NCBI GenBank assembly: GCA_018266455.1
Contig: JAFEAJ010000033.1
Location: 1 to 35,863, forward strand
From: Bacteroidota bacterium
GTDB lineage: Bacteria; Bacteroidota; Bacteroidia; Chitinophagales; Chitinophagaceae
Length of the DNA: 35,863 nt
Direction of reading: 5' to 3'
The notes below the pieces were generated by a model. That model worked only from the letters and a program-made list of their open reading frames with translations. It was not told the DNA's origin and made no database searches. Positions within the stretch are counted from its first letter, which is position 1; each line of letters opens with the position of its first letter. Positions 7,185 through 16,805 of this stretch are shown piece after piece. Made by a program: the position numbers and the translations under genes.

Positions 7185-9500
7185 TTACTCAAGCCGGTTT
7201 CTCGGGTCAGGTTTGATTTTAATTTTATAATTTTCCGGAGGAGTCGTTCCCTGTAGGTTTTTTACGAAATAGTCCCATCTGTGGCGCATCATGTAATAAG
7301 AATATTCTCCGTAACCGTGCCTGCTGTTTGGGAATACGATAAGGTCAAAATCTTTATTGGCTTTTTCCAAAGCTTCAACTACGAGCATGGTATTAGAAGG
7401 GGGCACATTGTCATCCATCAGCCCATGCGCCAACAATAGTTTTCCTTTTAAGTTTTTTGCATAATTTTCATTAGCCTGTGCATCATAATCCGATTCAGTA
7501 ACCAGCCCGTTATAGCGTTCTCCCCAATCATCTTCATAATTCCTGTTATCGTGATTGCCCGATTCTGAAATGCCTACTTTAAAAAAATCAGGGTAGCGAA
7601 ACATAGCGGTTGCAGTAGCAAAGCCACCGCCTGAATGCCCCCAAATGCCAACTCGATTGGTGTCCATGTAAGAGTAGCGTTGAGACAATTGTTTTATTCC
7701 AGAAATCTGATCAGGTATGGTATTTTCAGCCATATTCCCATAGCTCATGTCATGAAAGCTTTTAGACCGCAGTGGGTTGCTGGTGCCTTCGATTTCTACA
7801 ACTATAAAACCAAGTTGGGCAAGGGCCTGGTTATCTCCCCTATACAAGGTGAATGACCAACTGCCCACACTGCCTCCCTGGGGGCCTGGGTATATATAAT
7901 CAACAATCGGATATTTTTTGTTTGGGTCAAGGTTGGCTGGCGCATACATTAACCCGTAAAGATCGGTTTTGCCATCATGGGCTTTAACGGTGAAAGGCAT
8001 CGGCAATCTCCATCCTGTAGCAAGAAGCCTTGATATGTCCATTCTTTCAAGAACAGTTACGATTTTGCCATCCAGGTTGCGCATTACCGTTATAGCCGGA
8101 ACATCGGGCTGGGAGTAACTGTCAATAAAATAAAGCCCTGAAGGAGTAAGGGTAATCTCATGATTGCCATTTTCAGGAGTAAGCAGAGTGAAACCATTGC
8201 CGTCAAAATTGATCCTGTAAAAATGGCTGAAATAAGGATTGCCTGGTTCGCGCCCATTGGCCATAAAGTATAACTGACGTTTTTTTTCGTCTATTTTTAA
8301 TAACCTGGTTACAACAAAATCACCTTTGGTGATCTGGTTTTTCAACTTCCCGGTTTGGGCATCGTACAGGTAAAGGTGCCCCCAGTTATCCCGTTCTGAA
8401 TACCAAATGATTTCATCCGATTTCTGGAGGTACTTCCAATTGATGGCCCCCTGACCTGATTCGTATTGTGTCTTTACGTTCTCTGCAAAAATATCCCGCA
8501 CTGCGCCTGTAACGGCATTGGCTATGCGTAATTTTTCCTGTTTATGATCTCTGGATGTAGAAAGGAAAGCCAATGCAGAACCATTTTGGCCCCAGCTTAC
8601 GTCATCAAAAGTGCCGCTGCTTGCAATATCGTCGCTTAGCGAAGCCCGGTGCGGGTCTGGCGGGCATTGCAGAAAAATCACTTTGGGCTCGTCAACATTA
8701 ATGATGACGCGATGGATTGTTATAATGTCTTTGTCGCCGGGCAGCGGGTATTTCCAGGCTTTCAGAACAGGCCTTCCGACATTTGTAGCGACCAGGTACA
8801 TATCGCCAACTTTGCGCTGGTCCTGTTTGAATGTGGCAATTTTTTTTGAATCGGGCGACCAGCAAAGCACAGGGGCATCGCTGCTTTTCCAGCCGGCATT
8901 ATCTGTAGCATATCCAAAATCTTTTATGCCATCTGTTGTTAGCTGGGTTTCTTTCCCGGAAGAGAGGTCTCTTGCCCAAAGATTATAATCTTTGATAAAT
9001 GCAGCTTTTTTGCCATCCGGAGAGAGCACCTCATCGTCGGTTGCTTCCAGCTTGCTTTTAGCGGTATTCTCGGAGCTACTGCATTTGTAATTTATTAGGT
9101 CGCATTGCCATTGCTGCCCGTTTGCTTCAAAGTAAATGGTTTTTCCGTCTTCTGAAAAACTGAATGACCTGAAAGGGAGATGATAAGCATCATAATTAAC
9201 TCCTGTGGCTGCAGAAATAATAGAGGCCAGTTTTTGATGGTTGAATGCAGGGTTTCTTGTTCCTTTTACAGGGTCGGCTAAAACAAATTCGCTTCCCTGA
9301 GCATTTAGTATGCGGTACCAGAATTTATCTCCGGAAATCCAGTTTGGGAAAACGTCGCTGTAATCTGTAAATAGCCTTGCATTTTCTCCAAGCATGCTTT
9401 CGGCGCGCTCATAATCTTTTACAGTTGCAACATTGCTTTGCTGTGCATCAGCAGTTAAAGCAAAGGCAATAACTACAATCGCAGAAAAAAATTTATCCAT
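7185..9500 (-). CDS. Secreted dipeptidyl peptidase IV-like S9 peptidase
   Basis: The product is 771 residues with a signal peptide (MDKFFSAIVVIAFALTADAQ). Residues about 60-500 form the β-propeller DPP IV N-terminal domain (SPDGKKAAFIKDYNLWARDL, WSPDSKKIATFKQDQRKVGD). The α/β-hydrolase domain follows. Its catalytic serine is S623 in GIWGHSGGG, the aspartate is D696 in HGLMDDNVPP, and the histidine is H728 in NSRHGYG, so the triad is intact with DPP IV-like spacing. The family removes X-Pro or X-Ala dipeptides from peptide N-termini, here probably in the periplasm or at the surface for peptide scavenging. The gene is apparently monocistronic. Exact dipeptide preference cannot be read. Confidence 0.93.
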   Translation of the reverse strand: MDKFFSAIVVIAFALTADAQQSNVATVKDYERAESMLGENARLFTDYSDVFPNWISGDKFWYRILNAQGSEFVLADPVKGTRNPAFNHQKLASIISAATGVNYDAYHLPFRSFSFSEDGKTIYFEANGQQWQCDLINYKCSSSENTAKSKLEATDDEVLSPDGKKAAFIKDYNLWARDLSSGKETQLTTDGIKDFGYATDNAGWKSSDAPVLCWSPDSKKIATFKQDQRKVGDMYLVATNVGRPVLKAWKYPLPGDKDIITIHRVIINVDEPKVIFLQCPPDPHRASLSDDIASSGTFDDVSWGQNGSALAFLSTSRDHKQEKLRIANAVTGAVRDIFAENVKTQYESGQGAINWKYLQKSDEIIWYSERDNWGHLYLYDAQTGKLKNQITKGDFVVTRLLKIDEKKRQLYFMANGREPGNPYFSHFYRINFDGNGFTLLTPENGNHEITLTPSGLYFIDSYSQPDVPAITVMRNLDGKIVTVLERMDISRLLATGWRLPMPFTVKAHDGKTDLYGLMYAPANLDPNKKYPIVDYIYPGPQGGSVGSWSFTLYRGDNQALAQLGFIVVEIEGTSNPLRSKSFHDMSYGNMAENTIPDQISGIKQLSQRYSYMDTNRVGIWGHSGGGFATATAMFRYPDFFKVGISESGNHDNRNYEDDWGERYNGLVTESDYDAQANENYAKNLKGKLLLAHGLMDDNVPPSNTMLVVEALEKANKDFDLIVFPNSRHGYGEYSYYMMRHRWDYFVKNLQGTTPPENYKIKIKPDPRNRLE

Positions 9501-9802
9501 TGGTATTGAAATAATGATTCAGGGAATAGAAAGCAAATTAATGGTTTTACGTTAATCAAACATGCAAAGGTGCATTTTGTATTTTCGGTTTCAATCGTCC
9601 TTTTTTGGCCGGCAAGGCACCGACAAGGAGTTGCTGCAGGAGAAACGCCTTTTTCCGCCTGCCGAAAATTGAAACCTGGTTGCCTGAGAGGCCATTAGTT
9701 CAAAACAGAATAGCAGTGTACTCTTTAAATAAGAAAATCTTTTGCATTGAATACGCTAACTTCGGCTGCTGATATTTAATTCAAGAATTTTAAGCCTGGG
9801 TA
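9501..9802. other. Divergent intergenic region with a structured segment
   Basis: About 300 nt between the peptidase gene (minus) and ispD (plus), without a credible gene. Segment 9581-9676 has arms GGTTTCAAT (9587-9595) and ATTGAAACC (9668-9676), and inside them CCGGCAAGGC opposite GCCTGCCG. The result is an imperfect hairpin of about 90 nt. No T-tract follows it. Confidence 0.5.
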
Positions 9803-10474
9803 TTGAAAAAATATGCCATTATAGTAGCTGCCGGATCAGGAAAGCGCATGGGGAAACTTGTTCCCAAGCAATTTTTGTTATTAAAGCAAAAGCCTGTTTT
9901 GCTTCACACCCTTGATGTTTTCTTAAAAGCATTCGATGACATGCAGATCATCCTGGTTGTTGCAAGTGAATATGTCAATGATGCCAAAACGATTTCACGA
10001 TCCTCGGTTAGCCCGAAAAAGATAACCATAACTGTTGGCGGCGAAACACGCTTTCATTCTGTAAAAAACGGATTGGCTCATGTGCCTGAAGATGCTGTTG
10101 TTTTTGTGCATGATGGAGTGCGATGCCTTTTATCAGAAAAATTAATAATGCGTTGTTATTATGCTGCACTGGAAAAAGGCAATGCTATCCCCTCCGTAAG
10201 ACCTGTTGATTCCCTGCGTGTGGAAACCCATAACGGCAATGTGGTCATTGACAGAGATAAAGTTCATATTATCCAGACACCCCAAACTTTTGACAGCAAA
10301 ATCCTGAAAGCAGCTTTTATGCAGGGGTATCAGGAATCGTTCACGGATGAAGCAACCGTTGTCGAAGAAATGGGAGAGAGGATCAACCTGGTGGAAGGAG
10401 AGGAGAACAACATCAAAATAACCAGGCCAATTGATTTGGTGATAGCTGAAAGCATTTTGAGCGAACGGCTTTAA
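9803..10474 (+). CDS. ispD: 2-C-methyl-D-erythritol 4-phosphate cytidylyltransferase
   Basis: The product is 223 residues and joins CTP to MEP to make CDP-ME, the third step of the MEP isoprenoid pathway, in the cytoplasm. The N-terminal nucleotide-binding loop AAGSGKRMGKLVPKQFLLL is canonical. VHDGVRCLLS carries the conserved Asp-Gly-x-R segment, and IQTPQTFDSKIL and TDEAT are also present. The start is TTG at 9803: the first in-frame ATG encodes the methionine inside the GSGKRMG loop, so an ATG start would destroy the active site. ispE lies about 10 kb away in this window, so the pathway genes are near but not clustered. Confidence 0.94.
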   Translation: MKKYAIIVAAGSGKRMGKLVPKQFLLLKQKPVLLHTLDVFLKAFDDMQIILVVASEYVNDAKTISRSSVSPKKITITVGGETRFHSVKNGLAHVPEDAVVFVHDGVRCLLSEKLIMRCYYAALEKGNAIPSVRPVDSLRVETHNGNVVIDRDKVHIIQTPQTFDSKILKAAFMQGYQESFTDEATVVEEMGERINLVEGEENNIKITRPIDLVIAESILSERL

Positions 10475-10540
10475 TATTCGTTCCTTATTCATGGCTTCCT
10501 GGTGAAGCTTAGGGTTCACGGACTAACAAAACACATTGGG

Positions 10541-11458
10541 CTATTTGATCCATTTCGCCCAAAACGGAAGGTTATTGATTTTGAGAAAAGGATAGGTTTC
10601 AAGCTTTGCGCCAAAACTGCTGTAAAAAAAGGCAAGGTTACTGATGTCCGATCCTTCAAAATCAAGAAGAATATCCTGGCTTGAGTGCTCTTTGATGAAA
10701 GCGTCAATCAGGTAATGTGATGCGCCAATGGTTTTGCTATTTGGGTGATTGCCGGCTATAATGTAATATGCTCTTTTGTGCGAAAAGAAATAAGCGCATG
10801 AAGCTACTAATTGGTTGTCGGGAGAATAGGTCCCATAAGCAGCTGCTTTATTCTGGGCAAGCAAATAGTGGTAGAGCTGTTTGAATTTTATATAGTCCTC
10901 ATCTTTCACTCCGGTAAACTGCATTACAGGTTTTGACAAATTGATGACCTCTTCAATAGAAATATTTTTTTTTACTGTACACCCAAGTTGCTGTGCTTTC
11001 CGGACATTTCTTTTGATATGATCGCGATAAGCTGAATGCAGTTCACCATAATTTTTATTCAATGAAAGAGTATAATTATGCCGGGCAATTGAAGCAAATA
11101 TATGATTGGGGAGCATATTTCCTGCGTTCAATGCGATTTCGATCAGCCTGAATTTTTTTGGAATAGACCCGATAAAATCTTCAGTTAATTTTGCTGAGAT
11201 GTTGTTGCCAAAAATACCGAGCGATGCGGTGAATGCAGGCTGGTATAGATAATAAACCCCATATTTTTTATTCCAGGTCAGTGGCATCACTGCTTCATAG
11301 TCTCTCAGCACCAGCGCATCCCAGTTTTTTGACATGGTGTCCAAATAAGATGAACAGGCATAAATAAGGCCGTTGGCTGAGCTGCTGATGCATGCATCCC
11401 ACCTGGTTTTATCTATTTCATGCTGTTGGAGGTAATGTATGTTGGCGGCATAGCTCAT
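10541..11458 (-). CDS. FemAB/GNAT-like acyltransferase family protein
   Basis: The product is 305 residues. The second half carries the FemAB-type GNAT core: HSAYRDHIKRNVRKAQQLGC is the conserved 'R..IRKA...G' helix, then come YHYLLAQNKAAAYGTYSPDN, a strand-rich QLVASCAYFFSHKRAYYIIA, and the N-P-N-S-K-T-I-G-A-S-H segment with DFEGSDISNLAFFYSSFGAK at the end. This pattern is seen in peptidoglycan bridge-forming FemAB proteins and in GNAT-domain proteins of polysaccharide clusters. The donor (aminoacyl-tRNA or acyl-CoA) cannot be told. The ATG follows directly on the stop codon of the degenerate M1 protein (TAA then ATG, zero gap), so the two are co-translated. It converges on ispD. Confidence 0.75.
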   Translation of the reverse strand: MSYAANIHYLQQHEIDKTRWDACISSSANGLIYACSSYLDTMSKNWDALVLRDYEAVMPLTWNKKYGVYYLYQPAFTASLGIFGNNISAKLTEDFIGSIPKKFRLIEIALNAGNMLPNHIFASIARHNYTLSLNKNYGELHSAYRDHIKRNVRKAQQLGCTVKKNISIEEVINLSKPVMQFTGVKDEDYIKFKQLYHYLLAQNKAAAYGTYSPDNQLVASCAYFFSHKRAYYIIAGNHPNSKTIGASHYLIDAFIKEHSSQDILLDFEGSDISNLAFFYSSFGAKLETYPFLKINNLPFWAKWIK

Positions 11459-14314
11459 TTAAAAAGGGGCGTTCCTGTAAATCCTTCTCAAATTAATATT
11501 TTGGACATCGATGCTGAAAGAAATTTTTTTCAGGAAAGCATTTCCCGGGCCCAGCGTCTTTAGCTGGTTCCTGAAATCGCTGCTATACATAATGGGAGCA
11601 TAAATATTAATGATGTTTTTTAATAGCGATAGTTGAAGGCCGCCAACATACAGAAATTTGCTTGTCGGGGGATTGTTGCCCCAGGCTTCTGCGTAGGTGC
11701 CTGCATCAAAAAAAACTTTTAAAGGAATTTGTTTCGGGACGATGCTTGTTGGCAAAGTACTGTTGAAGTTCAATGCGGCTACCCAATTATCAGACCTGCC
11801 CTGCAGGTTTTGAAAAAGGTCAGTTCTCAATTTCAATCCTCCGTCCCGCATCATGATTTGCTGGCTTGCGAAATTCTCAAATTCATTCCTGCCCAAAAAA
11901 TAATTGCTGTACGTGTAATCATCGCTCCCGATAGAAGCGGTCAACTTGGGTTGATAATTATAAGTAGAAAATGTTTTGTTAAGGGTTTTTCCTCCGAAGT
12001 ACCCGAATTTGGCAGCAAAAAACCTTACATTCATCCCGCCTCCTTTTGAATAATTGAAAAAATAATTTGTGATAAAGTTTAAGCGGTACCATTGACTGGC
12101 CTGCTGCACCTGGAACTGGAGATGGTAAGGATAAAGAGCCCTGTAATTTTCTACATCGTAAGTAAGCTGGTTAAGCCACCTCGTTGAATAACCCTGCTTT
12201 TCAGGATAATAGGTCGAATCTGTTTTTTTTAAAAAATAATCGAATCCCCGTTCGCCAATAATGTAAGACTTGAAGCCAATCCACTTCTCAACAGTGCTCC
12301 TTGCATTGCGATTTTTTAAAATGAATGTAATGGAAGGAGCAATTTTGTAAAAGCCTCCAAAAATATTAATGCCATTGCTGTCAACCCCCGCCAAAGTTGA
12401 AAACCTGGCTCCGTTCAAGCCTAAGATTATTTTATAGAAATGATTATCGGGATGCCAGGCATAGCTCATTTTACCAATACCGTTCAACTGCTTGCTGCCG
12501 ACAGCATATAGAGGCACTATGGCAAATTGAAATGTATTCGGGGGAAGGGTGTAGTTATGGATAACAGCACCAATCATGAATTTATCATACAGGTTGTAGC
12601 CAACTGCCGGTATTAAGGAAATGTAATTATACTTTTTGGTGTCTTCCAGATTAAAGAGGAAAGCAGGTTTAATCTTTTTGTGAGCAGGTTCTTTTTCAAG
12701 AGCGCCCGGTTGGTGTAATAATAAAAAAATGCTGTCTGTATTTAACCCGCTTATTTCATCTACTGTTTTTTTGAAATCTTCGGGATAAGGATGTTTGAAT
12801 TGCCAGCGTTCGTAATATGCTTTCATGCAATTGTCAAACCTGCCTGTTCCTATGAATTTTTCCAATAATCCTATCCATTCAGCAGATTTTTGATACCCAA
12901 TCAACTTGTAATTGAAACTTGTGAAATCTTCGGATGCAGTTTCTATGGGTTGGCCTCTTTTAATGGCTTCAATTGTCCTAAGAGCTGTGTTCGCTATGTC
13001 ATCAGGCATTTTTTTTTGCGCCCATTTTTGTTTTGGCCCTACAACAAAATTGCCTGCTGCGCTATGATAATTTCCATTGAATTTATTATTATAATAACTG
13101 TTCATGCCAATATTCATCCAGGGGTATTCTCTTTCATTGTTGGCCAATGCTGCATAAAACCAGTTGTACCCAATTTCATCATCAATGATTGCTTCTAAAT
13201 TTTTTTCCGACAATTTCGAAGGAATAGAAATAATGCAAGGGTATTTCATATTGTCAGCCATACTGTTTTCCCCTTCAACTACAGTAATGATGTTGTAAGG
13301 ATACTCGCCTATTAATGATGACCTAAAGCGGATTGCTTCCTTGATAAACTGAATGCTTTTTTTCCACAGAAAATTAGTGGCTGGTAAATAAAAAACATTA
13401 ACGTCTATTACCTTTCCGGAATTTAAAAGCAGCGTATCGTGGGCTGCAATAAAATCTTTGTCGGCGAACCAGGCGAAATCGCAGATGTTGTTCTGCTTGA
13501 ACTGAAGTGCCCTGGTGCCATTGCCCGTCGCAGGTTGCTTACTGGCCACAGCTTGCTGTTTGTGATCAGTAAACGAGTTGCTTTTTTTTAGCTGCGGCAT
13601 CTGTCGATATTCGCTCAACTTTGAATTTCTTTCTGTCGCCCATTGGTCTTCTTCCCTGCTTTGCAATGCTCCTGGTGCAGCAACAATATAATTTTTCGGA
13701 ACAGTAATGCGCACATCAAAACTTCCAAATTCCCCGTAATATCCGCCTTGTTGCAGGTAGGGCATTTCGTGCCATCCTTTGCTGTCATATACTGCAGGTT
13801 TGGGGTACCATTGTGTTATTTGGTATGATTTGCCTATGTAGCCGCAACCTGAAAAATTATAGGGAAGTTTTATATGGAACGGAGTGGTGATTTCGACATC
13901 TCTGCCAGGTAATAAACTATTAGGCAGGATTACCTTTATCACATCAATGTACAATGGGTGGTCTTCCGCTTTCGCTTCTGCCCCGTTCACTCTGAAATCC
14001 AGCCTGTCGATATACCCTTTTTGTTTTTTATCTGAAAAATAAAAATCTGTTCTTCCGTTTTGCAACAGTTGCTCGCTAAAAGCAGTACGGTCAGTTTTGA
14101 ATGCATTTGGCCATAAATGGAACCAGATATAGCGGAGGGTGTCGGGCGAATTGTTTTTATATTGAATTTTGATAAAACCATCCAGCGTATTATCTGCATC
14201 GTTCAGTGCAACATGAATGACGTTATCCACTTCTTGTTGCCAGTAAGGCTGTTGAGCAATGGATATTAACGGGAACCAATAAACGAAAATGAGCAGCAGC
14301 TTTTTCACTCGCAT
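11459..14314 (-). CDS. Degenerate M1 metallopeptidase with C-terminal barrel-like region
   Basis: The product is 951 residues with a signal peptide (MRVKKLLLIFVYWFPLISIA). The first ~530 residues follow the M1 aminopeptidase plan: an N-terminal saddle domain (LDGFIKIQYKNNSPDTLRYI), then the gluzincin domain. However, the HExxH zinc site reads D379-E-I-G-Y383 (in DDEIGYNWFY), the third ligand in 'WMDEG' is I402 in WMNIGMNSYY, and the substrate-binding GxMEN-type motif is NMKYP (355-359), with Lys for Glu. All zinc ligands except E380 are gone, so it should not be a peptidase. The frame is intact. From about residue 560 the sequence becomes β-strand-rich with aromatic girdles and resembles an outer-membrane barrel. 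It sits between a sugar transferase and a FemAB-like gene, 4 and 0 nt away, implying a binding or assembly role in the same process. Confidence 0.85.
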   Translation of the reverse strand: MRVKKLLLIFVYWFPLISIAQQPYWQQEVDNVIHVALNDADNTLDGFIKIQYKNNSPDTLRYIWFHLWPNAFKTDRTAFSEQLLQNGRTDFYFSDKKQKGYIDRLDFRVNGAEAKAEDHPLYIDVIKVILPNSLLPGRDVEITTPFHIKLPYNFSGCGYIGKSYQITQWYPKPAVYDSKGWHEMPYLQQGGYYGEFGSFDVRITVPKNYIVAAPGALQSREEDQWATERNSKLSEYRQMPQLKKSNSFTDHKQQAVASKQPATGNGTRALQFKQNNICDFAWFADKDFIAAHDTLLLNSGKVIDVNVFYLPATNFLWKKSIQFIKEAIRFRSSLIGEYPYNIITVVEGENSMADNMKYPCIISIPSKLSEKNLEAIIDDEIGYNWFYAALANNEREYPWMNIGMNSYYNNKFNGNYHSAAGNFVVGPKQKWAQKKMPDDIANTALRTIEAIKRGQPIETASEDFTSFNYKLIGYQKSAEWIGLLEKFIGTGRFDNCMKAYYERWQFKHPYPEDFKKTVDEISGLNTDSIFLLLHQPGALEKEPAHKKIKPAFLFNLEDTKKYNYISLIPAVGYNLYDKFMIGAVIHNYTLPPNTFQFAIVPLYAVGSKQLNGIGKMSYAWHPDNHFYKIILGLNGARFSTLAGVDSNGINIFGGFYKIAPSITFILKNRNARSTVEKWIGFKSYIIGERGFDYFLKKTDSTYYPEKQGYSTRWLNQLTYDVENYRALYPYHLQFQVQQASQWYRLNFITNYFFNYSKGGGMNVRFFAAKFGYFGGKTLNKTFSTYNYQPKLTASIGSDDYTYSNYFLGRNEFENFASQQIMMRDGGLKLRTDLFQNLQGRSDNWVAALNFNSTLPTSIVPKQIPLKVFFDAGTYAEAWGNNPPTSKFLYVGGLQLSLLKNIINIYAPIMYSSDFRNQLKTLGPGNAFLKKISFSIDVQNINLRRIYRNAPF

Positions 14315-14318
14315 TAAT

Positions 14319-15731
14319 TTAGCGCCCTTTGCCTTTTAAAATAATCCTCAATGTGTGGAACATTATTTTAAAGTCAAGTGCCAGCGATATGTTTTCAATA
14401 TAGATGAGGTCATATTTCATCCTTTCGACCATTTCTTCAACGTTTTCCGCATATCCATATTGCACCATGCCCCAGGAAGTTAAGCCGGGTTTTACCTTGA
14501 GCAGGTAACGGAAATAAGGAGCTTGCCGTTTAATCTGGTCGATATAGAACTGGCGCTCGGGCCTGGGGCCAACAAGGCTCATTTCTCCTTTGATGACATT
14601 CCATAACTGGGGCAGTTCATCGATCCTCCATTTGCGCATAGTTTTTCCCCACCTGGTAATGCGCTCGTCATTTTCGGATGATAATGCAGGCCCTTCCTTC
14701 TCGGCATCAGCTTTCATTGAACGAAGCTTATGGATAAAAAACTTTTTTCCCTTGTAGCCCACTCTTTCCTGCGAATAAAAAACCGGGCCAGGGGAAGAAA
14801 TCTTTACCCGGATTGCGGAATAAACAATCAGGGGAGATAAAATGATTAGCGATAATGCTGATAAAAAAACATCGGTCACCCGCTTTGTGTTTTGCTGCCA
14901 GTCGGGTATTAAGCCTGTTTTTATATCTGATAATACAGCGCCAAAAACGTTGCTTGTTTTTACAGAGCCGGATAAGATGTCGAGTATATTAGGAACAATC
15001 TTTATATCCACATCCTTTTCGCTTAGCCTTTCGACAATACCTTCCACATCCTTTTTTTCTGATTTTTCCATGGCGATCACTACAAGGTCAATATCATCTC
15101 TGTCAATCGTTTTTTCCATTTCCCGTAACGTGCCCAGGTGCTTAAGCTGCCTGCCGAGCCCATTGCTGTTTTCATTGCTGAGGTAACCTACATAGTGATA
15201 CCCTATGGCATGGAGCCCTTCATTGGTGTCTTTGTATGTTCTTGCCGCAACCGGGTTGCTCCCTAACAGCAGCGTCTTGAATTTCACCTTGCCGCTTTTA
15301 AGCTGGTTTTTTGCCAGTTTAAGCAAAATCCACCTGCCCGAAATGGTAAGGAAAAAGCCGGCAAGAAGAAATGTAAAATAGGATTTGTAGTAATACCGGT
15401 AATCTGTCTGAGGGTCGTTGATAACGATAGAAAAGAAAATGATGGTGCACCCGATAAGCGTACAGATAAAGGTGGTGGTTAGCTCATTTAGCCTCGATTT
15501 TTTGTATAGCGAGTGGTAAGAGCCCACCATTGCATATAGCATGATCCAGCAAACCGGCAATAATAAAAGGCCGAGCCAAAAACGATTGTTCAGGAATAAG
15601 CGGTGCTGTACATATATTGGCTCATGTAACAGGTATCGCCTGGTAAAGTATAAAATTATCCAGGTCGCTGCTGCAGCAATATAATCGCTCAAGACATACC
15701 AGCCTGTATGGATTTTTTTATATATGGGCAT
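14319..15731 (-). CDS. Polyprenyl-phosphate sugar phosphotransferase (WcaJ-like initiating transferase)
   Basis: The product is 470 residues. The N-terminal half has about four to five membrane helices ([75 protein letters not shown]) and a CoA-binding-like Rossmann segment ([20 protein letters not shown]). The C-terminal bacterial sugar transferase domain starts near residue 270 ([20 protein letters not shown]) and shows [51 protein letters not shown] and [11 protein letters not shown]. These enzymes load the first sugar-1-phosphate onto undecaprenyl phosphate to begin exopolysaccharide or surface glycan repeat units. Glycosyltransferases, flippase and polymerase are not in this cluster, so the remaining machinery must be elsewhere. 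Confidence 0.92.
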   Translation of the reverse strand: MPIYKKIHTGWYVLSDYIAAAATWIILYFTRRYLLHEPIYVQHRLFLNNRFWLGLLLLPVCWIMLYAMVGSYHSLYKKSRLNELTTTFICTLIGCTIIFFSIVINDPQTDYRYYYKSYFTFLLAGFFLTISGRWILLKLAKNQLKSGKVKFKTLLLGSNPVAARTYKDTNEGLHAIGYHYVGYLSNENSNGLGRQLKHLGTLREMEKTIDRDDIDLVVIAMEKSEKKDVEGIVERLSEKDVDIKIVPNILDILSGSVKTSNVFGAVLSDIKTGLIPDWQQNTKRVTDVFLSALSLIILSPLIVYSAIRVKISSPGPVFYSQERVGYKGKKFFIHKLRSMKADAEKEGPALSSENDERITRWGKTMRKWRIDELPQLWNVIKGEMSLVGPRPERQFYIDQIKRQAPYFRYLLKVKPGLTSWGMVQYGYAENVEEMVERMKYDLIYIENISLALDFKIMFHTLRIILKGKGR

Positions 15732-15739
15732 CCCATCGG

Positions 15740-16714
15740 TTAGTTAGTAATGCTGTTTAATTTTATTTTTTTTAGGATCTGATGGGCTACATCCATAGCC
15801 CTGTACCCATCTACTTCTGAAACTACTGGGGTTTTGTTATTAATTATTGAATCGCAAAATTTCTCAAGCTCCATTTTTATTGCATTCACTTCAGGGGCCT
15901 GTGGGTTTGAGATGGATATTGATTTTTTCCCGTCCGATGTATCAAGGTCGAATGAAAATGAATCAATATCATCCGGTGTTTTCAACCGGATGATTTCTGT
16001 TTTTTTATTCAGGAAATCTATTCCAATATAAGCGTCTTTCTGAAAAAGGCGCATTTTGCGCATTTTTTTCATTGAGATCCTGCTGGATGTCAGGTTGGCA
16101 ACGCAGCCATTATTAAATTCGATCCTTACACTTGCAATATCCGGAGTTTCGGTCATCACCGCAACACCATTGGCTGATATGTTTTTCACATCGCTTTTCA
16201 CAATGCTCAGTATGATATCAATATCGTGGATCATTAAATCGAGTATCACGCTTACTTCTGTGCCCCTTGGGTTAAACTGTGCTAACCGGTGCACTTCAAT
16301 AAACATTGGCGTGGGCTGCAAATCCCGGATGGATAAGTAAGCCGGGTTGAAGCGCTCAACATGCCCCACCTGCAATTTGATATTGGATTCCTTTACCAGG
16401 TTCACCAGTTCTTTGGCTTCGGCCATTGTGTTCGCCAAAGGTTTTTCTACGAAGACATGCTTGCCTTTTTTTATGGCTTTTTCGCATAAATCAAAATGGA
16501 TATTTGTTGGCGCAATAATATCAACCGCATGGCAGGCGTCCATAAGTTCTTCTTCGTTCAGGAACCTCCTGACTTGATATTTATTTTGAACATCCCCGGC
16601 AATCGCATCATTAGGGTCAAAAAAACCTACCAGTTCAACGCCTTTTATTTCTTTCCAATTGTTTAAATGAAATTTTCCTAAATGCCCTGCGCCAAATACT
16701 CCAACCTTGATCAT
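15740..16714 (-). CDS. Gfo/Idh/MocA-family NAD(P)-dependent oxidoreductase
   Basis: The start is placed at the ATG at 16714 (324 residues). The open frame extends to 16792, but the Rossmann fold begins at [20 protein letters not shown], whose GxGxxG must be close to the N-terminus. Next come the conserved [20 protein letters not shown] and the EKPLA motif ([15 protein letters not shown]) with its catalytic-region lysine. The C-terminal α/β domain has [14 protein letters not shown], including the usual 'HD.D' motif. Substrates in the family are sugars and sugar nucleotides such as UDP-GlcNAc derivatives. It is 8 nt upstream of the sugar transferase, so it plausibly supplies a modified sugar nucleotide for surface polymer synthesis, but substrate identity is an inference. 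Confidence 0.9.
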   Translation of the reverse strand: MIKVGVFGAGHLGKFHLNNWKEIKGVELVGFFDPNDAIAGDVQNKYQVRRFLNEEELMDACHAVDIIAPTNIHFDLCEKAIKKGKHVFVEKPLANTMAEAKELVNLVKESNIKLQVGHVERFNPAYLSIRDLQPTPMFIEVHRLAQFNPRGTEVSVILDLMIHDIDIILSIVKSDVKNISANGVAVMTETPDIASVRIEFNNGCVANLTSSRISMKKMRKMRLFQKDAYIGIDFLNKKTEIIRLKTPDDIDSFSFDLDTSDGKKSISISNPQAPEVNAIKMELEKFCDSIINNKTPVVSEVDGYRAMDVAHQILKKIKLNSITN

Positions 16715-16805
16715 ACTGAAATTGATTATTTGCCAAATATACTTATTCTTAAAAACAGCGTTTGGAAGAAAACCGAAACTATTGAACAGCAAATTTGAGG
16801 GGGAG

